The translations under genes were made by a program, and so were the position numbers. From Eustoma russellianum (lineage: Eukaryota > Streptophyta > Magnoliopsida > Gentianales > Gentianaceae): 64,000 nucleotides of DNA. The stretch covers positions 19,891,987-19,955,986 of the forward strand of contig AP025057.1 of NCBI GenBank assembly GCA_036186865.1. Reading direction: 5' to 3'. Below are positions 44,455 through 54,799 of this stretch, piece by piece (position 1 is the stretch's first letter; every line of letters begins with the position of its first letter). The notes below the pieces were generated by a model that was not told the DNA's origin, ran no database searches, and saw nothing but the letters and a program-made list of their open reading frames with translations.

Positions 44455-47387
44455 TGTTAAGAAAAAGGGGTTTGAGTGATTACAAAATGCATGATTTAAA
44501 TAACGTGTACTAAAGAAATACATGACACGTTTTATGACTTGACATGTTTTTGCATGAAATCTGCCTTATATAGTTCATCTATAATGTTGCTGTACTAATG
44601 AGCCATGAAGCTTTAAACCTTACATCAAATGGCGAACAATTGTTGTGTTTGAACTATTTTCAGGTACCACCATCAATGAACTAAACTAGTTTATTAAGTG
44701 AAGTACTTAGTTAAATGAACTAAATAGTTCGTTAAATGAAGCCATATTTGGAAAAGACACAAAGACAACAAATTGAAGAATGGAAAGTTTCTCCCACTCC
44801 TTTTCTACACGTTTTATATATATACATATTCAAATTTTTTTAAAAGGCACTATACACATATATTCCAATGTACTACCGACACGTTATATATTTTATGAAC
44901 GCACATTAACGTCACACCACTATATTTACCTCATATTTATGAGTATATTAAGGTCTTATATCATATGATATAAGTCATGGTGATGACAAAATTATTTTGA
45001 CACGTTACAAGGTTTTAAACCAAAAATTGTCTTATCGGGTGAATACCGAAACTTCGTCAACATGTCGAGTACTTGCCATATATAGATGGCCAGCCCCTAG
45101 ACTTCAAAAATGACCAGAAAATTTCGTGGTCTACATGTTATATTCATCCATAAAATCATTCCATGTTGGCACACACAAATCACCTCCAATTAAGGCCAAA
45201 TTGTGGAGATTTCAAATTCAACATTTTAAGCACATGGGGCGCCACTTATTTCAGCCATTAGAGCTGAATATTCAAGTTATTCTATGTATATTATGTGTGA
45301 CATAATATATATAACATGTATAAAAGTTTGAATTCAATCGGAGAAAAATTTTGTAATCGACAAAAGTCGAAAATTTGGTTTTCCACGAACACGACACATT
45401 GAACCTTTTTGGCATGACATATATTATGTATCTAGACACTTTTTACATACTCTATACATTCTAAAGTTTTCTAGAAAAATCAATTTAGGGCGTATTGGAA
45501 TATACCATATGTGTATAATTATTGTGCACTATTTTACAAAGTTTGCAAAAATAAAATTCAGCACATGTACAAGCCATATCACACACCACTTCAGCCTAAA
45601 TGGAGCATATGTGGAGCATAGTTGTCATCTTGATTGGTCAAGAATGAAGTATACAAGGTTGGTGACATAAAGGAAGGAGCTACACAAGGTAATATTTCAA
45701 AATATGTCACATGTGTACACTTGAGTTGGCTGAAATTGATGATTTATTTGCCTCTTCAATATTAATGGATTGATTTGAAGATGTTATGCAAATATTGTGA
45801 TGATATTTGAAATATCATACATGCTGAAAATTTCAGCATGTGTTGAATGTATATGGCCGAAATTTGGTCTTGAAAATAAGCATATTTGATTCTTTATTTT
45901 TAAGGAATTAATCTAATACCAACATGGCAATATTTTCAATATGGTGTGAATATCACACATGCTGAAATTTCAGCATGTGAAGCATTCAAGTGGCCGATTT
46001 TATGGTTGTTAATGGAGATGAATTATCTGCCAAATTTTATGGAATTTATTATAAGACTTGTGACAACATTTTATGACTAATTGGCACATGTTTTTTAAGT
46101 AATACTTTCTGATTTATACAGTCATCAAATGATGACAACTTTCATCCAATCAATGAGTTCCAAGTAAGTAAGGCTATAATGATCATCCAATGGAGTGTTG
46201 CCAAGTAAGCAAATGAATGTCACAATGATGCAAGATATTCTTCCGAGGACTTAAAAGATAATTTCCAAGGGGAAGAAAGGCAAAGAATGCGGCCACACTT
46301 TTGATAAAAGGGAGAGAAGGAGATCAAAGAAAAACACAAGACAAGTCTTAAAATTCTAAAAGCCAAAAATGTCACCTACTTCTCCTTATTCTACACTTCT
46401 TTCTTCTTCTCTCTCAAAGCCTATTGTATTCATATTCATACATATTTTATAGGATTCATATAAACCACCATACACGTTATATTGTTGTAAAAGATTGATC
46501 AAGGTGTGATCAATCTTGCATCCGCTCGATGGTGGTGTTCGTGATCATTGTAATCGCTTACAAGGTTTGTAAAGGGTTGGAGTTGGTGTATAACTCCATC
46601 AACCCTGTGTGGTAAGGTGTTGTTTGTTGTTTTGTGATTAGTGATAAACGAGGAAGGTGTCCTTGAAGACTGTAGTAGGTTGATTTAACCGAACCAGTAT
46701 AAAATTCCTTGTGTTCTTTACTTTTCAACACTTATTTTCAGTTTTCAGCACAGTGTATTATTTTCATCATGATCTTAAAAATACCAAACGAATTTCAAAA
46801 AATAACGAAACTTTCCAGAAACATATCCACACGTTTTAAGTTTCATTTGGCGTAAGTTTCAACTCTTTTGGACAAGTATAAGTCATCCAAAAGTCAAAAG
46901 TTCTGAGACTAGTGCAGTCTGATTTTCAGGCTTGCAAAGGTTGAGACTTTGAATGTATTTGACTAACTTTCCAAAGGCAAATTTCAAAACTGTTTCAACC
47001 CAATTAAATACATATAGTAAGGGGTTTTTCATCAAATTTTCAGAGAATCTGGAGCCACGATTTAATCAGAATAAATTTTTCAAGTCAGACTACCGTTTCT
47101 GGTAGATTTGCGCAATCTGCCCACCAACAATTTTTAAAAGGGTTAAAGGTTGAATTTGGATCTGAAATGTTTAGGAGATATTCATAACATCTGAGACTAA
47201 GATCTCTGAAAATTTCAGAATTTTTGAAGACATGTAACCTACTTTTTCAAACGTCACAAAACAGGTCCTGAAAAAAGAAACTGTTTTCAGAAGTTAGGTT
47301 TTTGGATTAAAACAATTTTAAAAACCAAATTTCCCACACTAACTATTCAACCCCCCCCCCTTCTAATGGTGACTTGCAGGTCCTACA
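44455..47387 (+). repeat. LARD-X LTR D (5')
   Basis: A 2.93-kb LTR running from TGTTAAGAAAAAGGGG to TCCTACA, matching A, B and C in reverse orientation and E directly. It contains two copies of the palindromic module (45,820-45,842 and 45,956-45,979) and a ten-C run near 47,351. Confidence 0.9.
45956..45979. repeat. 24-bp perfect palindrome in LTR D
   Basis: CACATGCTGAAA followed immediately by its own reverse complement. A slightly longer-spaced version is at 45,820-45,842. Each is followed within about 25 bp by TGGCCGA(A/T). The same module occurs in LTRs A-C once and in LTR E three times. Confidence 0.9.
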
Positions 47388-47389
47388 AG

Positions 47390-47401
47390 TGGTATCAGAG
47401 C
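47390..47401 (+). other. LARD-X DE primer-binding site
   Basis: TGGTATCAGAGC is a perfect 12-of-12 match to the plant initiator Met-tRNA complement, two bases after the LTR end. Confidence 0.93.
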
Positions 47402-47443
47402 GCAAGAACACTTACAACAAGAAGATCCAACGATCTAATTGAG

Positions 47444-47718
47444 ATGACAACCACTAGCTACAAAACCGTGCAAGAAGGAATGTCAACAGTAAGGCCTCCT
47501 CTTTTTGATGGTGAGTCATTTATCCAAAGGAAATTAAGAATGAAACTTTTTCTTATGGCTATTGATATTGATCTATGGTCTATTATAGAAGACGGTCCAT
47601 GCGTTCCCACTAAATTATCCACTATAGATGGTGTCACACTAGAGGTTGTAAAACCAAAACAAGAATACACTAGTGATGATAAAAAGAGACTAAGTATGAA
47701 TGCTAAAACCATGAAACT
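47444..47718 (+). pseudogene. LARD-X DE gag, N-terminal part
   Basis: The gag ATG at 47,444 starts MTTTSYKTVQEG and runs through RPPLFDGESF and WSIIEDGP, the typical start of a SIRE/UBN2-type gag. The frame is cut at 47,718 by the gypsy LTR and resumes at 57,687. The protein would form the RNA-packing particle shell. Confidence 0.88.
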
Positions 47719-50700
47719 TGTTGTAACCCAATTATAGAATCCTTCTTGTACCTAAAGTTGAACTAGTGAATACGTGGCAATGCACGCTTGTGTTCGAAAT
47801 TGATTAAGTCAATGATCGTTGTAAGTATATTAGGAGAACACTACATGTATTACAAGACAAGATCCAATTGTCTCATGGCCTTGTGATTCTCGGCCCATAG
47901 CCAAGAAGGGCTATTCCTAAAAGCCTTATTAAAAAGGAAAATAGCCTAATGGCATAAGATGAGTATTATCATTCTTTTTTTTAGAAAAATAAAGAGCGGG
48001 TAGCAAGAATTGATTTCAAAGGCTACTTGGGGTCATTAAAGACCCCAACCGCCGGCCACATTAAGGGAGAGAAGGGGAGGGAGACTAATTAAGGAGAAAG
48101 GTGGCTAATAATGAGAGCTAACCTAACCAACCTTAAAAGAAATCATAGTTAGCCAAAAGAAACTATGGTTGGCCTAAAGTAACCATAGTAAGTAGAAAAT
48201 AACCTTGGTTAACCAAAGGTAACCAAGGTTAAGCCACCCAACTTAAAGAACTAAGGCAAAACCCTAACCCCACCCCTTATACCCAACGGCTAACATAGCC
48301 AAGGAAAAGAAGAATTTTCCCTCCAACACACACTTGAACATCTCAAGAGCAAGAAAACCTCTTCTCTTCTTTTTCCTCTTCCAACCCACGGCCAAGTGGA
48401 CCACCAAGAAGAATTGGATTCCTCCAAGGCTAAGTGACACTAGGTAAGTACTCTTGGCCTCCTAAGAAAAACATTTCTACTTTTATGAAGATGAGACTCA
48501 CGGTGTGCCTCTCTTTGCTCCAAAACTGTGACCTTAATGGTCTCTAGACTCAAGGATTTCAAGCTTTCAAGAACTCTAACTTAAGGAAGCTTGGACAATA
48601 CTCACACTCCTTTTGGTAAGTCCTGTAGCTTTCTTTTTAAAGAATTTTGAGTTGAGAGCATAGACTAACCATCTTTTCTTCTTTCTCCTCCACCACCGTG
48701 GGAATGCATGTGTAGAGGAGAGAAAGACCTCAACTTTTCACCCTTCCGAGAAGAGTAAGCAAACAAAGGCAAGTACACTATACTTTTTATGGTTCGGATG
48801 TGAAAGTATGTGCATGAATGGCTAGAAATGTCTAAGATTTGATCTTAGTTGTGAAATGGTGAGTTTTAAGTCCAAAACTTTTGGCCCCATGTATGTAAAT
48901 GTGTAGGAGGGGCACTTTGCTCCCAAGATGAGTTCTTTGATGATCTTATGCATGTTTAAGTGTCAATCTAGGCTTCGATGTTGGGTGAGTTCTAAATGAA
49001 AAATGTCATTTTAGCGAGGGAATGGGGATAAGGTTTGATCTTGTTGTGTGTTAGGCTTAAAATACTCTTGAGTATATCGTTTTCTTGCATGCACCAAATA
49101 TTGAGGCTGTTGATGAAGGGTGCGTGTGTTCATCTCAAAGTGGTTGCTAAGTATTGGTGACAAAAAGGTGAGATATGAATATTTATAACGGATATATGAT
49201 CACTGGAAAATTCTGGGGATGGACCGAAATTAGGCTGTTTTGTGAAGCCAGAAAAAGGACCTTAGGGACCTTCAATTTCACTGATTATTGGTATGCTAAT
49301 AGTTGTATGTGTTTTTTAGGTGTGAGAGTTAGAATCACCTTAAAAACAGCCACGGTTTATTTTTAATGAATTTTCCACTGAAAGTGGTCTTGCTGGAAAA
49401 GTTATACTGGACAGAATTTAAGTAATGGGTTTAGAAGTCTAAAAATGGACCTTAGGGGTGTGCCAATCCATTGTTTTTCGGTATGGTAGTAGCCTTATGA
49501 ACGAAGAAGAGATGTTAGTTGGAATTTTATCAAAATAAATTGTGGTTTATTTTTAATTAATTTTCTAGTAAAACGGTCAAACTGGATTAGGCTAGATAGA
49601 CAGAATTTATGTCACACTTTGCATGGTCTAGAAAAAGGCCTTAGAGAATCGGTCTTGGGCTAAAAATTTGCAGGATGCTAGCCCAATGAGTTTATTACGT
49701 TAGAAAGTTGGAATTTCCAGAAAAAAATTAAAGGACTGGCCACAATAAATTTTATGGTAAAATATGGTCGTTCCAGAATTCAGATTGCATTGCTTAATGA
49801 AAAGGAACAAATGAGTCTCTTATTGATATCGTAAGTTCGCAACGCATGCATGGCATTCGCTTACTATGGTCACGGAGGAGTACATGTGATTAAATGGGTC
49901 TAAAACGTGCATTTTAGCAGGAGAAAGTAGACGCTACGAAGCTGGAAAATTTCAGCATGGTAACGAAACATGCCCATTCGTTTATGTCATGCATTATGCC
50001 GTCATTTGCACGTTGCATGTCATACATTGTATCATCATCACTTGCATGGTTTATGGCATGGATTTTTTTTACGTGAAAGAAAGATGAAAAGCGTTTTCAA
50101 AAAGATGGCTTTTCTGTTTTAAAAAAGAACGCTTCCCCACCAGTACTGTGTGTGAGTATGAACTGGCCAGTATGAACCTGAGCAGATCCGGGTTAAGTGA
50201 TCTGAAGAAGTATGAACCTGAGCAGATCCGGGTTAAGCGATCTGAAGAAGTATGAACCTGAGCAGATCCGGGTTAAGTGATCTGAAAAAGTATGAACCTG
50301 AGCAGATCCGGGTTGAGCGATATGAAAGAAGTATGCACCTAAGCAGATCCGGGTTAAGCGATCTGAAAGAATGATGACGTTACCGTTCTGATTCCGGGAT
50401 AATAGATTCGAAGGGGAGAAGTTACCGCCTCAGATCCGGGAAGATAGATCTGAACACTCTATTGTTTTATGACGATGATGATTTGAAAGGAAAGCATGAA
50501 AAATCATTTTTCTCAGTTTATCATGACGCATTACATGTACATATGCATGCTTGTCACGTATGGAGTCATTGTGTAGCGACACATGATGCATAGACTAAGT
50601 TGTCATGATCCTGTAGGACCTAAGTGATGATGATTACTGTGTGGGTAGTCGATGCATGTTACAGTCTCTTTATGTTATATTCTGTTATGACCTTATTACA

Positions 50701-51240
50701 TTAAGCGATGATCCTTATCGAATGTTGATCGGAGGACAGGCATGTTTCTGAACCGGATATTATTTGGGGTTCGGTTCTTTCTCGTACTTTCCATTTAACT
50801 CATGATTATTACGGTATACTTGCTGGTGACGTTGTCACTCACCCTATTTTTCTCTCCAGAAGTGGAAGGAGATAAAGTTGAATGGATTGATGACGAGCCT
50901 AGGGTTCCCTACCCGTGAGTGCATTGGAGGATGGCCAGGATTAGTAGCCGAGCGTACCAGCATTAAGGGTTGATGATGTTTTGTAGTTGTGATGGGAAAC
51001 AATTTACTTTTGTCGTTTCTGCTACGGTTTATATGGGTTGTAAACTTTAACTGCTTGTGACGATGCTTTAATTTGAAGTTTTAAATTCTACCACGGTTTT
51101 GCTTACTTATTGCGCGTAAGCACGAAAATCCATGCAATTCTATCATGGATCACGACGCGTATGGATGACGCCTAGTACTCTCCTTAGTGAAGTACGGCGG
51201 ATGCACCGACTTCGGCGGGGCCAGGGTGCGGGGCGCCACA
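47719..51240 (+). repeat. Gypsy G 5' LTR
   Basis: A 3.5-kb LTR. Its last 2.8 kb match 54,776-57,681; the first ~690 bp have no counterpart because the 3' LTR is truncated at its left end. Phrases such as AACCATAG, AACCTTGG and AACCAAGG recur at 48,110-48,240. It contains the 40-bp minisatellite at 50,169-50,370. Confidence 0.9.
50169..50370 (+). repeat. 40-bp minisatellite in gypsy G 5' LTR
   Basis: Five tandem units with a 40-bp period, each containing TATGAACCTGAGCAGATCC and a GGGTTAAG(C/T)GATCTGAA-type tail; the last unit is the most diverged. The same five-unit array is at 56,587-56,790 in the 3' LTR, so it predates insertion. Confidence 0.95.
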
Positions 51241-51242
51241 GG

Positions 51243-51254
51243 TGGTATCAAAGC
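51243..51254 (+). other. Gypsy G primer-binding site
   Basis: TGGTATCAAAGC lies two bases after the LTR end and matches the tRNA-iMet complement at 11 of 12 bases. Confidence 0.88.
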
Positions 51255-51672
51255 TAAGGCTCCAGATCCGGGCAGAATGTAGAACTAAGTTATGATTATA
51301 GTCGACTAAGTTTGATCTTAGACTTAAGAATTGATCTTAGATGAGAGTTGGCCTTAGAACGGAATGAATTTGACCAACCAAGTAGGGCACAGCCCAGTGG
51401 TAGGTCCCACCTAATGACCTATCCTAAAAGTAATGTATGTATGCATATGCTCTCCCCGATATGCACAGTTACATTTTGTTACCAGTTGTGACGTTTCTGT
51501 ACTGAATAAAGACAACACTGCGAGCTGCAAATGGTGCGACCTAGAGGGAGACCAGCCAGAGCTAGGCCTTGGTAGAAGATCATCCCCATGAAAACCAACT
51601 TACATCCAATTTGTTATATGACACCTGACTTTCATTCTGCACAAATTAAGTAGAAGTTCCTTATTGATTAGT

Positions 51673-52289
51673 ATGACTTCAAGTAAACGGACGTTACATG
51701 GTGCAGATAACCCCACCAACGGGCGCAGGGACATCCTCGTTGTCACCCCTGGAAGTATGGGATTCTACTTTCGAAAGATGACAAGAGAACAGGTCCCAAG
51801 GTTTGGAGGGGAGACTACACCAGAGGAGGCCAAAAACTGGTTGAACGAGGTAGAGGACCAGCTTATCCGAGCTCGAGTCCCCGACGAAATGAGGGCTCTA
51901 ATTATCCGCCCCTTCTTGAATGGTAAAGCCAGTCAATGGTGGAGAGAAAGAATCCAATCACTACCTCGACCTATAGCTTGGGCTAGAGTTTTAGAAGAAT
52001 TCTATGGAGCTTACCTCTATAGAGAACTAGTAGTTGAAAGGATGGAGGAATTTGATGCACTAAGGCAAGGACCGGACACCCCAGTTCTAGAGTATGTCCG
52101 CCAATTCACCATACTAGGGCGGTACGTGCCCTTGATTATAGAGGACGAACAGTGGAAGATAACGACGTTCATGCGAGGACTGAACCCCCGAATCAAAGAA
52201 GGATTGGACAGAGCACACCCAAGCACGTTTGATGACCTGGTAAAAGGATGTTATGAGACGGAGCGTGACATTCGGATGATGAAAGTACG
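51673..52289 (+). pseudogene. Gypsy G gag (C-terminus deleted)
   Basis: From ATG 51,673 the frame encodes a retrotransposon gag domain of the gypsy type: VPRFGGETTPEEAKNWL, KASQWWRERI, EFYGAYLYRE and ILGRYVPLI. It stays open to about 52,289 and then runs into the RT sequence in a different frame. The zinc knuckle and the whole protease are missing. A leader of about 420 bp precedes it. Confidence 0.9.
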
Positions 52290-54799
52290 AAGAAGGACGG
52301 AAGTATGCGGTTGTGTATCGACTATAGAGAGCTCAATAAAATCACCATAAAGAATAAGTACCCTTTGCCAAGGATTGACGATTTGTTCGATCAGCTTTGG
52401 GGGGCAAGAATTTTCAGTAAGATTGATCTTCGCTCGGGATACTTCCAGTTGAAGATCAAGGCTGAAGACATCCACAAAACTGCATTCAGGACCTGTTATG
52501 GACATTACGAGTTCTTAGTAATGCCGTTCGGACTAACCAATGCGCCTGCCGCATTCATGGATCTGATGAATCGAGTTTTTCAAGAACAATTAGACAAATT
52601 CGTCGTAGTCTTCATAGAAGACATCCTGATATATTCACCAGACGAAGAAGCCCATGCAAACTCCTTTGGATTGCTCTGGACATTTTACGAAGAGAGCAAC
52701 TATATGCGAAGTTCAATAAGTGCGAATTCTGGCTACGAAGTGTAGCCTTCCTAGGGCATGTGATATCCGAAGAAGGGATATCAGTAGATCCCAAGAAAGT
52801 CGAAGCAATCACAGAGTGGCCCAGACCGACAAATGTTACGGAGGTACGAAGTTTTCTCGGTCTTACGGGTTACTATCGAAAGTTTGTAGAAGGATTTTCT
52901 CGAATTGTGATGCCCATGACCCACTTAACCCAGAAGAAAACCAAGTTTGAATGGACCGCATACTGCGAGAATAGCTTTACTGAGTTAAAGAAGAGACTGA
53001 CTTCCGCCCCAGTCCTTGCATAGCCTATTCCCAGAGAAAACTTTGTGGTATGTAGTGATGCCTCTAAGAACGGGTTAGGATGTGTACTAATGCAAAAAGA
53101 TCGAGTAATTGCATATGCATCACGACAATTAAAACCCTTTGAACAGAACTATCCTGTACAAGACCTTGAGTTGGCAGCTGTGGTCTTCGCACTAAAAATA
53201 TGGAGACACTATTTGTACGGCGAGAAGTGCAAAATCTTCACGGATCACAAAAGTCTCAAATACTTATTCACCCAAAAAGAGCTGAACATGCGACAACAAA
53301 GATGGCTAGAGTTAATAAAGGACTATGACCTCTCAATTCAATATCACCTGGGAAAAGCCAATAAGGTGGCGGACGCACTAAGTAGAAAAACAAGTCATCC
53401 ACGCCAACCTCCTTTACAGCGTGACATGGAGGAATTTGATTTGGAAGAAGTTGATTCAATTGAGGGCATGCTCGCAAAATTGAGGATAATCCCTTCGTTA
53501 ATAGAAAGAATTAAAGAAGAGCAAGAAAAGGACGAAACTCTAAGAAGAATAAAGGATCGAGTACAGACCAAACACATTGGAGAATTTAAAGTTCGGGATG
53601 ACAACAGTCTGTGGTTTCAAGAAAGATTGTGCGTACCCAATGATGAAGAAATTTTGAACAAAGTTCTTAAGGAAGCACATAGTTCGCGATTATCCATCCA
53701 CCCTGGAGCTAACAAGATGTACCAAGACTTGAAGCAACGATTCTGGTGGCGTGGCATGAAAAGACAGATTGCCGAATTTGTGGAAAAATGCCTCATGTGC
53801 AAAATGGTGAAAGCAGAACACCAGAGACCAGCGGGGTTGCTACAGCCTCTTGAGGTTCCTGAATGGAAATGGGATCACATTTCTATGGATTTTGTGACTG
53901 ACTTGCCGAAAATGAAAAACGGTTACGATGCCATTTGGGTGGTTGTTGATCGTCTAACCAAGTCTGCCCATTTCATGGCTATGACAATCAAGGCTCCTAT
54001 GGAAAAGTTGGCTACGATGTACGTAGAACAAATTGTGAGTCTTCACGGAGTACCCCTAAGTATCGTGTGTGATCGTGACCCTCGTTTCACATCACGATTC
54101 TGGACCGCTTTTCAGTAAACAATGGGTACTGAAATTCACATGAGCTCAGCATTCCATCCCCAAACGGATGGTCAATCAGAAAGAACTATCCAGACACTAG
54201 AAGACATGTTGAGATCTTGCATACTCGATTTTGGGAAAAGCTGGGATCGAAGCCTCAAACTAGTAGAATTCTCGTATAACAACAGCTACCATCGATCCAT
54301 AGGGATGGCCCCATACGAAGCACTCTATGGAAGAAAATGCCGATCTCCTCTTTACTGGGATGAAATAGGAGACAAGATTCTTACTGGACCCGACCTAGTA
54401 GAGCAAGCCCGAGAGAAAATAAAGATTATCAAGCAAAGATTACAAGCGGCCCAAGATAGGAGCAAAGTCTGGGCAGATGAGAAACAGCGACCCTTAGAAT
54501 TTCAAGATGGAGAGAAAGTGTTTCTAAAAGTGTCGCTAATGAAGGGAATTAAAAGATTTGGTGTTAAGGGAAAGTTGAGCCCAAGATTTATTGGGCCATA
54601 CGAGGTTCTTGAGAGGATTGGAAAAGTGGCCTATCGACTCGCTTTACCGCCCATCCTATCTCAAATTCATGACGTGTTTCATGTTTCTCAACTGCGGCGG
54701 TATGTACATGATCCTAGTCATGTCATAGAAGATCAACCTTTGAAGTTAGAAGCTGACACGACCTACCAAGAAGAGTTGGATTCCTCCAAGGCTAAGTGA
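52290..54799 (+). pseudogene. Gypsy G pol: RT, RNase H, integrase (broken)
   Basis: RT starts abruptly at [17 protein letters not shown], so its N-terminus is lost. The catalytic box reads FIED (52,611-52,622) where gypsy RTs have Y(I/V/L)DD. A frame change follows near 52,660. RNase H occupies about 53,040-53,390 ([26 protein letters not shown]). Integrase follows with an HHCC-type zinc region (ending CLMCK), the catalytic residues in [15 protein letters not shown] and DGQSERTIQ, and a C-terminal domain to VFHVSQLRRYV. Stops occur at 53,021-53,023 and 54,116-54,118. The end of pol is replaced by LTR sequence. Confidence 0.92.

Noticed and set aside
50160..50370. CRISPR-like array (regular 40-bp spacing)
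   Set aside because: The whole unit is repeated with no unique spacers, it lies in a plant LTR, and it is duplicated in the other LTR.
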